A stretch of DNA of 64,000 bases from Megascapheus bottae (Eukaryota; Chordata; Mammalia; Rodentia; Geomyidae): assembly GCA_024803745.1 (NCBI GenBank), contig JANJXV010000004.1:46680358-46744357 (forward strand), written 5' to 3'. Shown here one piece after another: positions 10,326-22,215 of this stretch (position 1 is the stretch's first letter; every line of letters begins with the position of its first letter). A program made the position numbers and the translations under genes. The notes beneath the pieces are model-generated. The model ran no database searches. It worked only from the letters and a program-made list of their open reading frames with translations, and was not told where the DNA came from.

Positions 10326-11888
10326 CGGCAGCTGTGGTTGCCTTTAAAACATCAATCAGTGAACATATTATGTTTTTTTAATGACATGTTAATAGTTTAA
10401 AAAAAGAACCTCTCCTGCTTTAAAATATAAACTGGTATGTGACTATCACAAATTAAGTCAGTTAAATTAGTTCCAGTGAAACCCTTTGTCCTTTAAATGA
10501 AAAATTAACCAACTCGGTACATAGATCAGAGCTGCACCAGCTTTAATACGCTCAAATTCATAGAAACCTCACACTTCCCTGGAGAAAGTTGAGTGTCTAA
10601 AGATTTAATTCAAGTTCCAAGGTCAAGCTAAATAGATCTGAATTTCTTCTGAAAATGAGAGTTTCATTTCAATAAGTATCTGACTTCAATTTACTAGTTC
10701 TTCTTATATTGAGATGGCATGGTCCAGGTCACCAAAGAAAGATCAAATCATACACAGCTGTGTGAGATTGTCCAGCAATGGTTATTTTGCCAATGACCAG
10801 GCAAGGGCCAAATAAGCAATTAAATGAGCAACTCCCTCCAAGAAGAAGAGGCAGCAGTGACAACTTGGGTACACTTGCACAAATAGCCTTGTACTTGATC
10901 TCAAAGACCAGCAGAAAACATGAATATTCTACAGTGTGTTTGTGAACTTGATAGTTTATTGAAAACACATAGCAAAACAAAATTATTATCAATAAGAATT
11001 ACTTTTAAAAGTCAATGTCTTTCCTCTCTGTTTTTAAAAGAATACATTAATCAGAAAAAAAATCAAAATCATAGGATATGATCCTATGTAAAACATCTTT
11101 GCTTAACTCCCTAATGAATAATCATTTTCCTGGCATATCTCTTATACACAGCTTTTGTTTCTATTTTTGTTATGGCTTGCTTGTATTGAAGCATTCTAAA
11201 AGTACAAATGGGTGAAATTCCCAGATGCAAAATCATTTTTATACCTATGGATTTGGGAAGGTGGATGTATGAGTAGTCTTCTAGATTTTTAATCAACATT
11301 TCATTTTAATCATGTTTTATTAAAAGTTCTAGCAAATTGTGGTTCTTCAGTGTACTAAAAATATTTCAATAATAATGACAATGTATGTTTCACAAGCAGA
11401 GCAAAACAATATCCAAGAATTTCATCAATGAGGTAATGTCATACTTTTAATAAGCTCAGATTAGATCTTATTAAATGGAAAGAAATAATGAATCTCAATT
11501 AACAGCATGATTTTTAATCAAGATTTTTAAAAGGAACATTTATATGCATACCTTAAAAGGTACTAAATTTTGATTCTGTACTAAGAAAATTGGAATATTA
11601 AAATACATTTTAGAGAGATATATAATTTCAAAAGATCAGAATGACTTTTCCATAGATCTTTGGAAAGTGATTTCAAAGACAAATGTATCCAGATAGAGAA
11701 TTTGTGTAATATGAGACCTTCAGTAGATGTCACTCTTTGGAGACCATGTCAAACCAAAGCAAATATAGACTAGATATTGCTGCACTTGAAAATGAGGCAA
11801 TGTTGAAAGTCCGTGAAGTGTGAAGATGGACTGGAATGCCTGAAATTGTAAGTCTAGAAAAAAAAATCACCTGAGTAGATTTAGTTCA

Positions 11889-11890
<2 letters not shown>
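10326..11890. other. Mostly unique non-coding DNA
   Basis: No coding gene is seen. The part at 10440-10600 (TTAAATTAG, CCTTTGTCCTTTAAATG, TTTAATACGCTC) is repeat-free and less AT-simple than its surroundings and could be a short conserved element, but I have no independent support. A CCTTTGT string there fits a SOX/TCF-type site. Confidence 0.4.

Positions 11891-11891
<1 letters not shown>

Positions 11892-11930
<39 letters not shown>
11892..11930. repeat. (CA)n microsatellite
   Basis: An uninterrupted AC dinucleotide run. Confidence 0.95.
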
Positions 11931-11932
<2 letters not shown>

Positions 11933-12023
11933 TAAATGGTACGGATAATGTCAACATGAACTGCTATCAATACAGCATAAGAAGACAGGATATCATATAT
12001 AGAAATTCAACAAATGTAAAAAT

Positions 12024-12090
12024 AGGACTGAGGTATGGCTTAGGTTGATGAGCTCCTACCTAAGACCCTTAGTTCAAACTTCAGAATAGA
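12024..12090 (+). mobile_element. ID-like tRNA-derived SINE monomer fragment
   Basis: GGACTGAGGTATGGCTTAGG followed by a GAGCTCCTACCTAAGACCC block and AGTTCAAACTTCAG reads as an ID-type monomer with A-box and B-box positions preserved. It is followed by a purine-rich tail to about 12180 (AGAAAGA, AGAGACAGAG repeats), probably the expanded tail. Confidence 0.55.
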
Positions 12091-12599
12091 ATTGAGAAAG
12101 AAAGAGGGAGTTAAGTGTGTAAGAGAAAGACAGACAAAGATAGAGACAGAGAAAGAGAGATACAGGGATAAAGGCAGAGTAGAAACAGAAAATAAATTCA
12201 GAGCAAACATGAGTGTCATTCATAGTAAGAAAAGTAAATGTGCAAGAAGTAATTTCAAGACTTTTGGTGAAAATCCTGAGGTGGGCTGACACAAACACAA
12301 CAAAATCTTGTATTCTAAGAGGAAAAGGTCAGTAAGCCCTTTAAATGTATACATCATGTGTACATCATGTTTTACACATTTTCTGTTCTGCTCAGTACCT
12401 TGGAACAAAAAACAACACATATTTACTCACTTGATATTGCTTTGTCTCTAGCACATTCACAATCAACATTCATTTATCCTGTATTTCCCCTATCTCCTAC
12501 TTCATTGAACTGTGTGCTTATGATAGTTGTATATCAAATGACATTTTTTCTCTCCTTTCTTCTTCATGCTCTTGAGATATATTCATGGTTCATCTGTTC

Positions 12600-12935
12600 T
12601 TTACCCCACAACTTAATAGGTTAGCTTTCGTTCATTCCTTAAATCTCACACTATGTGTTAGTTCTTTACAGGAACCTTTCTAACCCTTCCAACCTATCTC
12701 ATATCTCTCTTCCAGGTAAATCCTTTGTGCTTTGTAGTCTGCTATATATAGTATGCTTCACTTACTACATGCGAATACAATTATTTTTAGGTTCATGCTG
12801 CTATTTCCTCCACTGTGTTGTGGGTTTCTATATCCAAAGTGTCATATTGAATTCCTGTGTATCCTCAGTGCCTGGAACACTGCCTGAAATGGAGCACTTG
12901 CTGCAAAAGCTGTTTGTTGAAAAAAATAATAAATA
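12600..12935 (+). mobile_element. L2 LINE 3' end (ancient)
   Basis: The end of the segment matches the well-known L2 terminus: a TATCCTCAGTGCCTGGAACA block, then CTGCCTGAAATGGAGCACTTG and GCTGTTTGTTGAA followed by short AATAA-type repeats. The upstream part has the pyrimidine-rich CCTTTCTAACCCTTCCAACC expected a few hundred bases from the L2 3' end. Overlapping 93- and 66-codon frames are explained by this element. Confidence 0.65.
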
Positions 12936-13739
12936 GACATTTACAGCTGACTCTGCTCAACTCAATGCACAAGGAACATTTCTATGTCTTCCCACAGGTG
13001 CAAAATTTCTTAGATAATCAAAAACTTTGGCAAACACTTCAAAAATCTATCATTTAAGATTATACATTATGTATAATATTATATATATCATTTTGCCTAA
13101 CATTCTGAATTTTTATTAATTCATGTCAAAAATATACTTTTGAATTCTCTTAGAAATAGCAATTATTTCACTCTCTTCCCTCTACCCTCTTCTATATTAC
13201 AGAACTGATTTTTTCTATACAATTTGTATTTCTACATTTTGAGTTACTTAAAGTGAGATATTCATTTTACTAGACTTCAAGGAAAGAGATCCTAACTTAG
13301 GATATGTGATTAAAGTTCGTATTCCATGTGACTTTCCCAACTTTCATGCCATTTGCTCATTAGGATAATGAGGATTTTACCATTTCTACTGGAAAAAGAA
13401 TTCTTCACGTTCCTTTAGTAAAGAGACTCATATATACATAAAGTACTGTTCAGAACGCAAGTGCAATATCCTACACTAACTTACATCTTGCTGTCATTAT
13501 CTTTAGAAAAAGTGAGTGGATTTTTTTACCCTGGAATTATCTTCAAAGACTCCTTTGTAGTTGTATTAGTCAGGAAAAATTCAATGTCATACCCTGAACT
13601 TTCCTTTCCCCCACAACTCCATATATGTTCCATTGTTGCACAAATAAAGAGAGGTGACTGGCTGATAAGGGGATTTTTCAGTCATTTTCAATTAGCTACA
13701 GAATGTTTCTTTACAGTAGCTTGGTTTCTGGTTAGCTGA
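12936..13739. other. Unique non-coding DNA
   Basis: No gene or named repeat. AT-rich palindromic strings occur near 13060-13092. Confidence 0.5.
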
Positions 13740-14585
13740 CCTACAGAACAATGACGGCCACTTTACACTGCAGAGACAGTGCTGACAGGGGGATAATGAG
13801 AGAAACTGTCGCGGGGTTTCCCATTAACAAGTGTAGCCAAGGCCCCCATTGGCCTTGCTAATGGGTAATAGCATATTACGCTATTGGAGAAAGCCTTTAG
13901 GAGATGGTGGACAAAGTTGCTTAATTAGTGGCATCTGAAGTGTTACCTCTACTGCTCTCCTGAATTTCAGTTTCCCTACAGTTTCTAATTATTTTCCTTT
14001 GAATAAGAATACAGTACCAGATTTTTCCAACTTGATTATGCATCTCTATCCCCCCCAATCTGAATGAGTAATCAAGCAGTACTTATTTCAATCAAAATAC
14101 ACTCAGATAGAACCTAACCACAGGCATATGAATACAAGCAGTTCTGGTATTGATATTGATTTTCCAGTAAATCATCTTAAGCCCAAATGATCAAAAATCA
14201 AGACAGGTCAACATCAAAGAAACAGGAATATTGGCATGAAAGCAAGCTCCGTTGATTGGTACAAATTAAAAGATCATTTATTAGTGATTATGCTGTATAA
14301 TACTGCCAGTGCCAAATGAATGCAATTAAGATGAAATAGGCCCCTGCAGCTATAGGGGTTAATAAAGACTGAATTCCTAATGATTTTTCCATTAATTATG
14401 AAGATGTCCACAAAACAACCTTAACAAAGTGGTGGCCACCTCAGACAAGTCTTTGTAATCTGGATAAAATATCTCTTTTAATTGGCACATAGGGAAGATA
14501 ATGCAAAGATGTCAACAGTTCCTAATTACTTCCTGCTGGATGTAAGGCAGGTATGAAAAGGGTTTCCACTTTATTGGAAAGCAAA
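13740..14585. promoter_or_regulatory. Candidate conserved developmental enhancer block
   Basis: About 850 bases with no transposon sequence and no microsatellite, with more CpG and more even composition than the flanks in its first 200 bases. It is dense in homeodomain-type TAATTA/ATTAG/TTAATTG sites (for example near 13921, 13988, 14391, 14478 and 14522), a CCATTGGCC CCAAT-type site near 13848 and a perfect inverted repeat AATAGC-N7-GCTATT at about 13867-13885. No long open frame spans it. This is the texture of highly conserved non-coding elements near developmental regulators. Conservation itself is inferred, not measured. Confidence 0.45.
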
Positions 14586-15118
14586 TCCAAAAGAGATGAT
14601 GGTTTTGAAAAGTCTAGAATAGCTCTTATGAGAGTCAGATAAAATGACTTAGCTTCAAGCCCAGAAGACCAACTATAAAACATATCTTACAATTTTATGT
14701 AATTAAATGACTTCCCCATGTAGTAACAGAGTACCTTGGCTACAACAAAGATTTTGGGTAAACCGAAGGAAGGGAGAAGAAGGAAGAGAGAATGAGAAAG
14801 TAATAAATTGAAGGAAGGAATTCATAAATAATTACGAATGATAGAGAACACCATGCTTCTTTTATGAATGGTTGGCAACAAGAAGAAATCAGTCCAATGT
14901 CATATGTTCAATTTATATTTCAACTTTGAATGAGAACTGAATCTGGCATTAAACTCTACCTGGTTCCATCCAAAGCAAGGGTAATTTAATACCCCCAAAT
15001 CAACGTTAATATAAAAGCTGGGCTAAAATAATACAATATGAGCCCCTAATAAAAATGTGACTAATGGACTTCAGAAAAAAAATCACCATAAACCCTATTC
15101 AATTACAGTTGTTAGCAC
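14586..15118. other. Unique non-coding DNA
   Basis: No gene or repeat recognised; a purine-rich stretch (AAGGAAGGGAGAAGAAGGAA and following) lies at about 14765-14820. Confidence 0.45.
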
Positions 15119-15315
15119 CAGCAGTTGATGCATAGCTATTCAAGAGCCGAAGCCAGCCCAGGCAGAAAAGTCTGTGAGAGTCTATCTCCAAAAGAACTAC
15201 AAAATGCTAAGTTTTAAGCATGGCTCAAGTGGTACAGGGCCATTCAAGCAAGAAAGCTGAGCAATCCTGAAGCCTTGAGCTCAAGCCCTGAGACGCTCAG
15301 CAGTAAGAAAAATTC
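15119..15315 (+). mobile_element. Alu-like/tRNA-like dimeric SINE, 5'-truncated and diverged
   Basis: The segment preserves the middle and right parts of the Alu-like dimer seen at 58315: AAGCCAGCCCAGGCAG, then AAGTCTGTGAGAGTCTATCT, CATGGCTCAAGTGGTACAG and the B-box-like GAGCTCAAGCCCTGAGA. The Alu-like head is mostly missing. It is an older member. Confidence 0.7.
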
Positions 15316-15755
15316 CCAAGAGTCTGGAGATAATCTATTTTGCTCTAATGAGCAAGGAGAGTTCAAATAGTATGGTGGAGATTTCAGAAGAGGGAGAAAA
15401 AGGAAACTGAAATTTTATTTCTGTTTTCATATGTTGTACAGCTCTAAAGTCTCAGCAGCAAAAAAGGAAATGTTGCCAGGGGTTTCTGATGAGTTTATGT
15501 CATCATGGACACATACCATTGTAACAGAACTGGATGTACACCAGCTGTGACACACTGTATACCTGTCTCATCCTCTGTCCTCTCTGACTCATGTTTCTTC
15601 AGTTTATACACTGGTGTTATATCACAGACATTTCTTTGGGGTAAGCACTTAATACATCTATTTTAGGGACTTAACTGTATATGTGTCCATGGGTGACCAT
15701 CTCCAATTCTGATACTCTCAGAGTGAACGAGAGACTGTGCTGCAGATGTAACTAA
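15316..15755. other. Unique non-coding DNA
   Basis: No gene or repeat recognised. Confidence 0.45.
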
Positions 15756-15756
15756 G

Positions 15757-15965
15757 AGCTGAACTATTAGGAACCTGCCTCTAGTACATTCAAGATGTTT
15801 GATCTTACAAAAGTTACTTAATTGTTCTGAGCCTATGGAAATTTTTGTCTTTCAAGTGGAAAATCCATATACCCAACTCATGGTCATCAAGTCTAAACAA
15901 AGATACATAAGCATAAGTTCTCAGCATGGTACCTCTCAGCTATTCAGCATATTGTAGGCATATTT
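15757..15965 (+). mobile_element. MIR SINE (ancient)
   Basis: The conserved MIR core is visible: CTTACAAAAGTTACTTAATT, TTCTGAGCCTATGGAAATTT, then TCATCAAGTCTAAACAAAGA and CATAAGTTCTCAGCATGGTA near the 3' end. Order and strand fit a MIR about 200 bases long. Confidence 0.7.
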
Positions 15966-16343
15966 TCCTATATTCTTCTCTTTTAACTCAGAGATTAATA
16001 TGTTAAAATTAATTTAAATATTGTTTTCAAATTATGTTGCTCAGTAAATTAGGAAGCAGAAAGCTCCAGAGAGCCTCACAAAATCTTGTGTGGGCCTGGA
16101 GTTAGTTAATCGTAAAACTTAGTTTTCAACCTAATTAGTTGTCAAAGTATGCTTCTAGAATTTTTTACTATGTGTACCTGCATACCTATTTGGGAAGTAC
16201 AGATATATTCTGTTCCCTGTTGTATGTGTGGATTTATATGATGATAGATAAGAAGAAGAAAAATTAGGAAAGGGATTTTTTACAAATAATACTTTCATAG
16301 AAATTTCATTATTACATCTTTTCTCTCAATTTAGAATAATAAA

Positions 16344-16410
16344 TAAAAATATTATCTATCTGTCTACCTGTCTATCTCTATGTCTGTTGTGGTTGTGGTT
16401 GTGGTTGTGG

Positions 16411-16446
<36 letters not shown>
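16344..16446. repeat. Compound microsatellite (TCTA-rich, TTGTGG, TG)
   Basis: TCTATC-type repeats at 16350-16382 are followed by five TTGTGG/GGTTGT hexamer units at 16384-16413 and a TG dinucleotide run to 16446. The Val/Cys-repeat frame here is not a gene. Confidence 0.95.
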
Positions 16447-16449
<3 letters not shown>

Positions 16450-16504
16450 CATGCACACCCCTGTGTGTGGTCAACTGTGGCAAAAAATATGTTTCATAGT
16501 AGAT

Positions 16505-16600
16505 GTGAAAGAACATAAAGGCTATAAATCAGAGTATAAGCTTCTTAAGGACAGGGATCGGCTGATTTTGCTGTTTATAAAGCATCTCATATGTTGTTGG
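16505..16600 (+). mobile_element. L2 fragment (ancient), tentative
   Basis: The string GTATAAGCTTCTTAAGGACAG GGATC resembles the part of L2 that reads as CTCCTTGAGGGCAGGGACC. It is short and diverged, so the assignment is weak. Confidence 0.4.
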
Positions 16601-18146
16601 GAATCTGAAAAGTGTTAGAAACCACCAGAAATGAGCTTTCCTCAAGGAAGAATTTATGAAAAACTAAATATTCGTGGAGACAGACTTTTCCCTGGAGATA
16701 GAAAGCTCAGCCCTAGCCAGCACTTTCACTTTCCAGCTTTGATAAGCAGCAAAATTTCCAGCAATATTAAAATATAAATATCTCTATGAAGATTACTGCA
16801 CTGGAGGTCATTTTCTGATTTCCTTTAAAGTCATTCAGTTCACTCAAATGTATTCGAAGTGTCTTGACTGCCTTCCTATTGTGCTTCAAGGATAACCACA
16901 AGGGCTATGTAGCAAATGGGGATTTTTTTTTTAAGGAGAAACTATTTCATGTGATGCAAAAAAAGAAAAAAGTTATATGTTCTCAACCTCAGGCTGGAGA
17001 AGCAAGTGAGCTACTTTAACTGGAAAAACTTAGAATTATTGTGAGGCTGCCTGACTTCTCTTTACTTTCTTCTTTTTTATGGCTTGAATTTGTGCTTTTC
17101 CAAAGACGTGGTTCTCCAAATTTTATTTTTATTTTGCACATGTTGTTTCAGACTGGTGAAATGTTCATGAATAATGCTAGTTTATTTTCATAACTTTGTT
17201 TTATGAGAAGAAAGTTGCCCAGAGACATTTTCTCAGAATGGAGCAAATATGTTTGGTAGGTGAGGACAGACAGATGGTGTCAGGAGAATTTCTGTGTTAG
17301 AAGGAGAGATAATCAGGGCTGCTCATTCCCAGATACCCACAGTCAGTCAGGTTCCTCTGGGAAAAGGTACAATTTCCATGTTTCTTTCATCAATGATTTT
17401 TAATGTCATATTAATGGTTCAAAGGGAAGCATGCATTCCTTTTTGTATTCTGCATTTAAATACTTAATGATTCTTTTTATGGCATTTGATTTTAGTTTAT
17501 AAAAAAATAAAGTACTTTAAGATGGTCATTTCTAAACTTCTGGGCCAATTATGACAAAATCAGAGTGATGATAATTTAGAAACTAATATAGTACTCTGGA
17601 TAATTTGTACTTACCATTCACAAGCAACAATAAATATTGGTTTCCAAATTTTTAAAAGAATTCTACTTTCTCCATTTTTTTAATAATGAAGTTCAATGCA
17701 TAATACACTCTGTATGCCTATACCAGGCTTATGAAATTGAATTACTGTTAGTGATTTTGATTTTACATTTATTGTACAATATTCAGGCATCAAGAAATTA
17801 AAATGGGATCTGTTACTAATTTTCAACCACTCCCCAAGTTTTCTCAGAAGGACTTTATTTGTGAATAGTCAAGTTCATTAAATCAATTTCCTTAACTGCA
17901 GCAAAAATGAAACATAAGGTACAGGGCTGTTATCTTTGGAATGCTATTATTCTTGGCTTTTCCAAGTTGTTCCTGGGTACAATTTGCTATGTCATTGATG
18001 TCATTGGTATCTTATATGTCCTATCTCAGAGCAGTAGTTAGATATAAATGTATAAACATTAGAATCTATTGTCCTGTTTATTGTGCTCAATAAACAGTGT
18101 TTATGCTCTCTAACCAAATATTTATTTCACATTTCATGAATGTACC
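16601..18146. other. Unique non-coding DNA
   Basis: No gene or named repeat. The stretch at 17380-17900 has ATTAAT, TAATGA and CATTTAAAT strings and few simple repeats, but is not distinctive enough to call as an element. Confidence 0.45.
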
Positions 18147-18147
18147 T

Positions 18148-18206
18148 ACACACAGACACAGGCATACACACACACACACACAGACACAGGCATACACACA
18201 CACACT
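18148..18206. repeat. (CA)n with a duplicated ACAGACACAGGCATAC unit
   Basis: The unit ACAGACACAGGCATACAC occurs twice, separated by an AC run, which indicates a slip or tandem duplication of about 33 bases. Confidence 0.9.
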
Positions 18207-18264
18207 GCTTCAGAAACTGAACATTTTCTGCCAAAGTTTAATTCCATTTTGCCTTTTCTTTTTT

Positions 18265-18706
18265 GTTATATCTTTTTTCATATATTTTTATTGTAATTAA
18301 TAGAAGGGTTACATTATATTTGCCAGATAGAGGGTGCATTAATTCACATACATTAATAACCTTTCTCATGTCTTGGTCCCCATTTCCCTCCCCCTAACCC
18401 CTACCCCTCATCTTTTTCCCCCTTCCCTATCCAATTTCAAATAACCAAATACAAATATATCCAATATATCAGATAACAAAGTGAGATACTGTAACAATAT
18501 GAGATAACCAAGGGACAGCAAAAGAGATGAGAGATAACATAGTACATTAAGGACAACAATCACTCATTATATGGCTTTTGTTTCTGTATCCTAGAGGTCC
18601 TTTCATTTAGCGTCATATTAATATGGCCTTATGTATCTAGGTTTTGCTCTATTGCAAATCTCTGCTAGGAGAGCCCAAGGTTTCTACTGATTATGACAAA
18701 TGAGAT
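18265..18706 (-). mobile_element. 5'-truncated L1, 3' UTR, antisense
   Basis: The segment aligns by eye to the 3' end of the 23371-27475 L1 on the other strand: TTGTAATTAATAGAAGGG, CCAGATAGAGGGTGCATTAA, CTCATGTCTTGGTCC, AACAATCACTCATTATATGG and AGGAGAGCCCAAGG occur in the same order as in the copies at 35310 and 38947. T-rich tracts flank both ends (TATCTTTTTTC and ATTCTTTTTTTC), possibly an imperfect target-site duplication. Confidence 0.92.
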
Positions 18707-18854
18707 TCTTTTTTTCACTCAAGCAAATGAACTTCCCCCAAAATATGTGTGTGTATTTCCTACAGAGCTTTCTTACACTCCATTCCCTATCCCACCCCCA
18801 AATAATGGTACTATAGTTTTACAGCGTTCATTCATTTATTAAAGGCTATTCATT

Positions 18855-19050
18855 AACTTCCAGTTAGTGGCTCCCAACAGAGTAAGCTCTGAGACACGAC
18901 AATGAGAAAGGTAGACAGGTTACTGCCCTTCATTTGAGTTCCTGACAAGTAAAGAAGTACCTGTAATATTCTGAGACACAAATGATGATCAACAGCAATG
19001 AGACACACAAGGAAGAGCAAGTGTTGCTGGGCCAGAAAGGGTGAGGCAAG
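18855..19050. mobile_element. Ancient repeat fragment, possibly L2
   Basis: GAGAAAGGTAGACAGGTTAC followed by TGCCCTTCATTTGAGTTCCTGACAAG resembles the widespread ancient mammalian unit that reads 'gacaggttactgccctcaaggag'. The rest of the segment (GGAAGAGCAAGTGTTGCTGG) is in a plausible order. I rate this as tentative. Confidence 0.35.
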
Positions 19051-19292
19051 ACTTGCTGAATTTTAGGTTGTTTCTATTCTTTAACTGAGACCCCAAAACT
19101 CTAGATCCCTACAAATATCTTAATTTCCATCTTCCACACTCTCAAGAGTGTGGAAAACAATATGGGACCAGATTTCTGACTTTGTAGATCTGATCAATCA
19201 CAGGATGTTGGCCCAGCTCTCTCTTGGGCCACACCTTCCTCACATGAATAAGGCTGAATCTGCTGTCCATTCATTTCTTTCTTCCCTTCTTT

Positions 19293-19521
19293 TTTTTTTT
19301 GTGGGTCATGGGGCTTGAAATCGCTCTGGGCACTGTCCCTGAGCTCTTCAGCTCAAAGCTACCACCCTACCCTTGAGCCAAGCCCCACTTCCCATTTTTC
19401 AGAGGTTAACTGGAGATAAAGAGTCTCAAGTCCTCTTGTACTCAGGCTGGCTTTGAACCTTGATCCTCAGATCTCAGCCTCCTGAGTAGCTAGGATTACA
19501 GGCATGAGCCATTGCGCCCAG
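19293..19521 (-). mobile_element. Alu-like/tRNA-like dimeric SINE
   Basis: On the minus strand it starts GCTGGGCGCAATGGCTCATG and CCTGTAATCCTAGCTACTCA, the 7SL-like Alu type head, and ends with the same tRNA-like right half as the IDL-Geo copies. A target-site duplication CTTTCTTCCCTTCTT lies at 19277-19291 and 19522-19536. The tail is the T run at 19289-19300. A fairly well preserved copy. Confidence 0.9.
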
Positions 19522-19773
19522 CTTTCTTCCCTTCTTTACTCACTTTTTTCTTACTATTACTTCTTCAATCTAACTCTAACAATTCAATTCTGAGCCTTAA
19601 CTCTGTTCCTTGATTCTGGGTTTTATCACTAAATTTAGAGATTCCAACATCAGAATAATATATAACTAAGATTACATGAAATGTGACAGGTGTTCATGAG
19701 ACATGTATAAATAATATCAAAACCACTAGTATATAAATGATAGGATTATATTTGGAATTAATGACCTAATATC

Positions 19774-19815
<42 letters not shown>
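19774..19815. repeat. (ATCT)n microsatellite
   Basis: About ten ATCT units. Confidence 0.95.
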
Positions 19816-19949
19816 ATCTCAGAAGATTTGCCGGCACATGTGATAGTTACGCAGTAAAGAGACATATTATTATTTATTATTGGTATTGTCACCAAATAAG
19901 TGATTTTCTGAAGCTGTAGAGTTAGCAAATTAGGTTTAATATTTACAGC

Positions 19950-20192
19950 CAGCTGGGTACCAGCAGGTCACTCCTATAATTCTAATTACTCAGAAGGCTG
20001 TGATCTGAGGAATATACTTGGATGCCATCCTGGGCAGGAAAGTCTGTGAGACTCCAATAAACCACTCATAAAAAGCTGGAAGTAATGCTGTGGCACACAT
20101 GGTAGAATGTTAGCCGACAGCAAAAGAAGCTCAGGGACAATGCCCAGACTCTGAGTTCAAGCCCCTTGGACAGCACCCCCCCCCCAAAAAAA
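19950..20192 (+). mobile_element. Alu-like/tRNA-like dimeric SINE, diverged
   Basis: Head AGCTGGGTACCAGCAGGTCA CTCCTATAATTC, middle CATCCTGGGCAGGAAAGTCT and CACTCATAAAAAGCTGGAAG, right half CAGACTCTGAGTTCAAGCCCC and a C then A tail (20176-20193). The order equals that of the copy at 58315. Confidence 0.82.
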
Positions 20193-20904
20193 ATAGAGCT
20201 AATTTTGTTCCATTCATTGAATAAATAAAATGAAAGTATTATGTCACTGTGCCTTTATCACAAATTCAATTTTCAGTTGTATATTGGGCCAATTACATTG
20301 TTTAGGTCATATATGCCATCATTCTATCATTACTTTATTTATCTTAAGTTGTGATTTTTGTATTTTAATAACAACTCATCAACTTCCCTACTCACATCCA
20401 AAGGAGGGGCATTGGAAATACAATCTAGCAGATTTTATTTTCCAAAAGTCACCATACCTTTTGAACACTTTGTCAAAGCCCTTTCTTTCTCCCCTCCCCA
20501 TATAATGTTGGGTGTTCATCTTCCTCTAGTCAATTTAAGTAGGAAATTATGAATATATGTGGATATCAGCTCCTGGCTTCCAGGAATAGATGAAATTCAT
20601 GCAATTTTCCTTTTCTTCTCAAGCTTCTCTGTGTCTGTCTCAATACTTCATGTTTTTGTGTCAAAGCATAGCTCCTAGATTATGAGAAAGACCAAACCAG
20701 TCTATTCTCTGCTCATATGCAGAAAAGCTAAGGTCCTTAACTGACAGTCAGCATCACTTACAAGGCACATAAGGATTTGAGCCTAGTCTTTCAGCCTTTG
20801 AGACATATAACTGAGGTTCCATTTACCACTCTGGCTATCCATTAATTCCTTATATCATCATAAATGATATTATAAATCTGAATTTTGGGAAAATGTTATG
20901 CGGC
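20193..20904. other. Unique non-coding DNA
   Basis: No gene recognised. The part at 20700-20830 (TCACTTACAAGGCACATAAG GATTTGAGCC) faintly resembles an L2 segment, but the match is not good enough to call. Confidence 0.45.
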
Positions 20905-21140
20905 CCTATTGTTGGAACAGAAATTGATACCTAGAAGTGGGTTGCTACCAGAATGAAGATGTACAACCATCACTGTGATTCATGACAGTAGATGGAAACA
21001 GGAAGGAAATGGAAGAATCCTAGCAGACAACCACTGGGAAGCTGCAGGAGAAATTTGCAACATTCTGGTCATAAAGGCAATCACCAAGTCACAGTGGGAT
21101 TCCAGTAGAGGGAAATAGCTTACACATCTTTATACTAATA
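20905..21140 (+). mobile_element. Possible MaLR (ERVL-type) internal fragment
   Basis: TTGGAACAGAAATTGATACC TAGAAGTGGGTTGCTAC resembles the start of the internal region just downstream of MaLR LTRs. No open frame, LTR or second end is evident, so this is an old, broken remnant at best. Confidence 0.4.
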
Positions 21141-21896
21141 GAATGATTTTTGAAGAGCCTTCAAGAAGAGAGATATTACTTTGGCCATTTTTTGGAAAAT
21201 CCAGTGTGCTACAATTCACCATGTAATCATAGGGACATATCTTATATAGTCCCTCCATCTCCTCCAAGCAACTTCATGAAGACTATAACTTTGGAGGAAA
21301 TCTTCAAGGAGACAGAATCATTTGAAGGCCCTTGAATTCTCTGATTGGGAGACTGACATTGGCTTCCTGATTGGCAGGTATTATGGAGTAGAGGATGCAG
21401 GTGGAATTGTTTTTAACCTCCATCAAAAATGAGTACAATTAATATTTGACTATATTTAATTTTGTAGTTTTCCTTTGCACATATGTCCAAGCAAATGTCT
21501 GTTCATATTATCTTCTGTGTAATTTGCCAAAGGTTACTATTATCCTAATCTTCATAGTTAGGACTCCCAAATTTTTATCTTATATAGTTTCTATTAAATT
21601 GATTTTTTACCATAAACTGGAACACTTTTTTTGGTAGTAGATTCATTTTGAGGGTTTTACTTAACAATGTATTGCATGCATATACCAACATTTATTTATT
21701 CTCTCAGTAACTGAAGACATTTCACCAAGATTTTGTTGTTCGGACCACAACTTTTATGAAGGCTCTGGGTGGCAATATAAATGTTCAACATTAGAGCATA
21801 AATGCCCCTATTGGTTACTGACTTCTTTCAGCAATTAGTTTTAATAAGAGATTTTTTTTTGTATCCTGGAGGGAATGTGGATGTTAAGAAGTAAGT
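21141..21896. other. Unique non-coding DNA
   Basis: No gene or named repeat recognised. Confidence 0.45.
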
Positions 21897-21897
21897 T

Positions 21898-22215
21898 CAG
21901 CTGGATATGGAATGTCTTCTTAGCTACTCAGTAGGTAGAGATTAAGAAAATGACAGTATAGCAGGAATGGATGAAAAGTTGGCAAGACCCTTTCTTAAAA
22001 ATAAGCTGAGCATAGTTGTGTGTGCTTGTCATCCTAGTAGCAATGGAATGTCTATGCAATTTGATGTTCAGGCTGGTCCTGAAAAAAAACATAAGCCCCT
22101 ACCTGAAAATAATTCGAGCAAAAATGGCTGAGGAAATAGCTCAAATTATAGAGTATCCATTTACTAAGCACAAGAGACTGAGTTCAAAGCCAAGTTCTGA
22201 AAACAAAAGGTATAA
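21898..22215 (+). mobile_element. Diverged B1/Alu-like SINE, two 7SL-like arms plus tRNA-like end
   Basis: CAGCTGGATATGGAATGTCT and GCTACTCAGTAGGTAGAG mark a first 7SL-like arm. AGCTGAGCATAGTTGTGTGT with TCATCCTAGTAGCAATGG marks a second. The end ACTGAGTTCAAAGCCAAGTT is a B-box-like tRNA part. The overlapping 104-codon frame (22016-22330) is a read-through of this repeat. Confidence 0.6.

Noticed and set aside
13861..13890. Transposon terminal inverted repeat
   Set aside because: The AATAGC-N7-GCTATT inverted repeat is short, has no target duplication and lies inside a repeat-free block.
19774..19815. CRISPR-like array
   Set aside because: Uninterrupted tetranucleotide repeats without spacers; eukaryotic DNA. 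No array with regular spacers exists in the window.
20905..21140. Endogenous retrovirus with coding capacity
   Set aside because: Only a short MaLR-like internal signature; no gag, pol or env frame is visible anywhere in the window.
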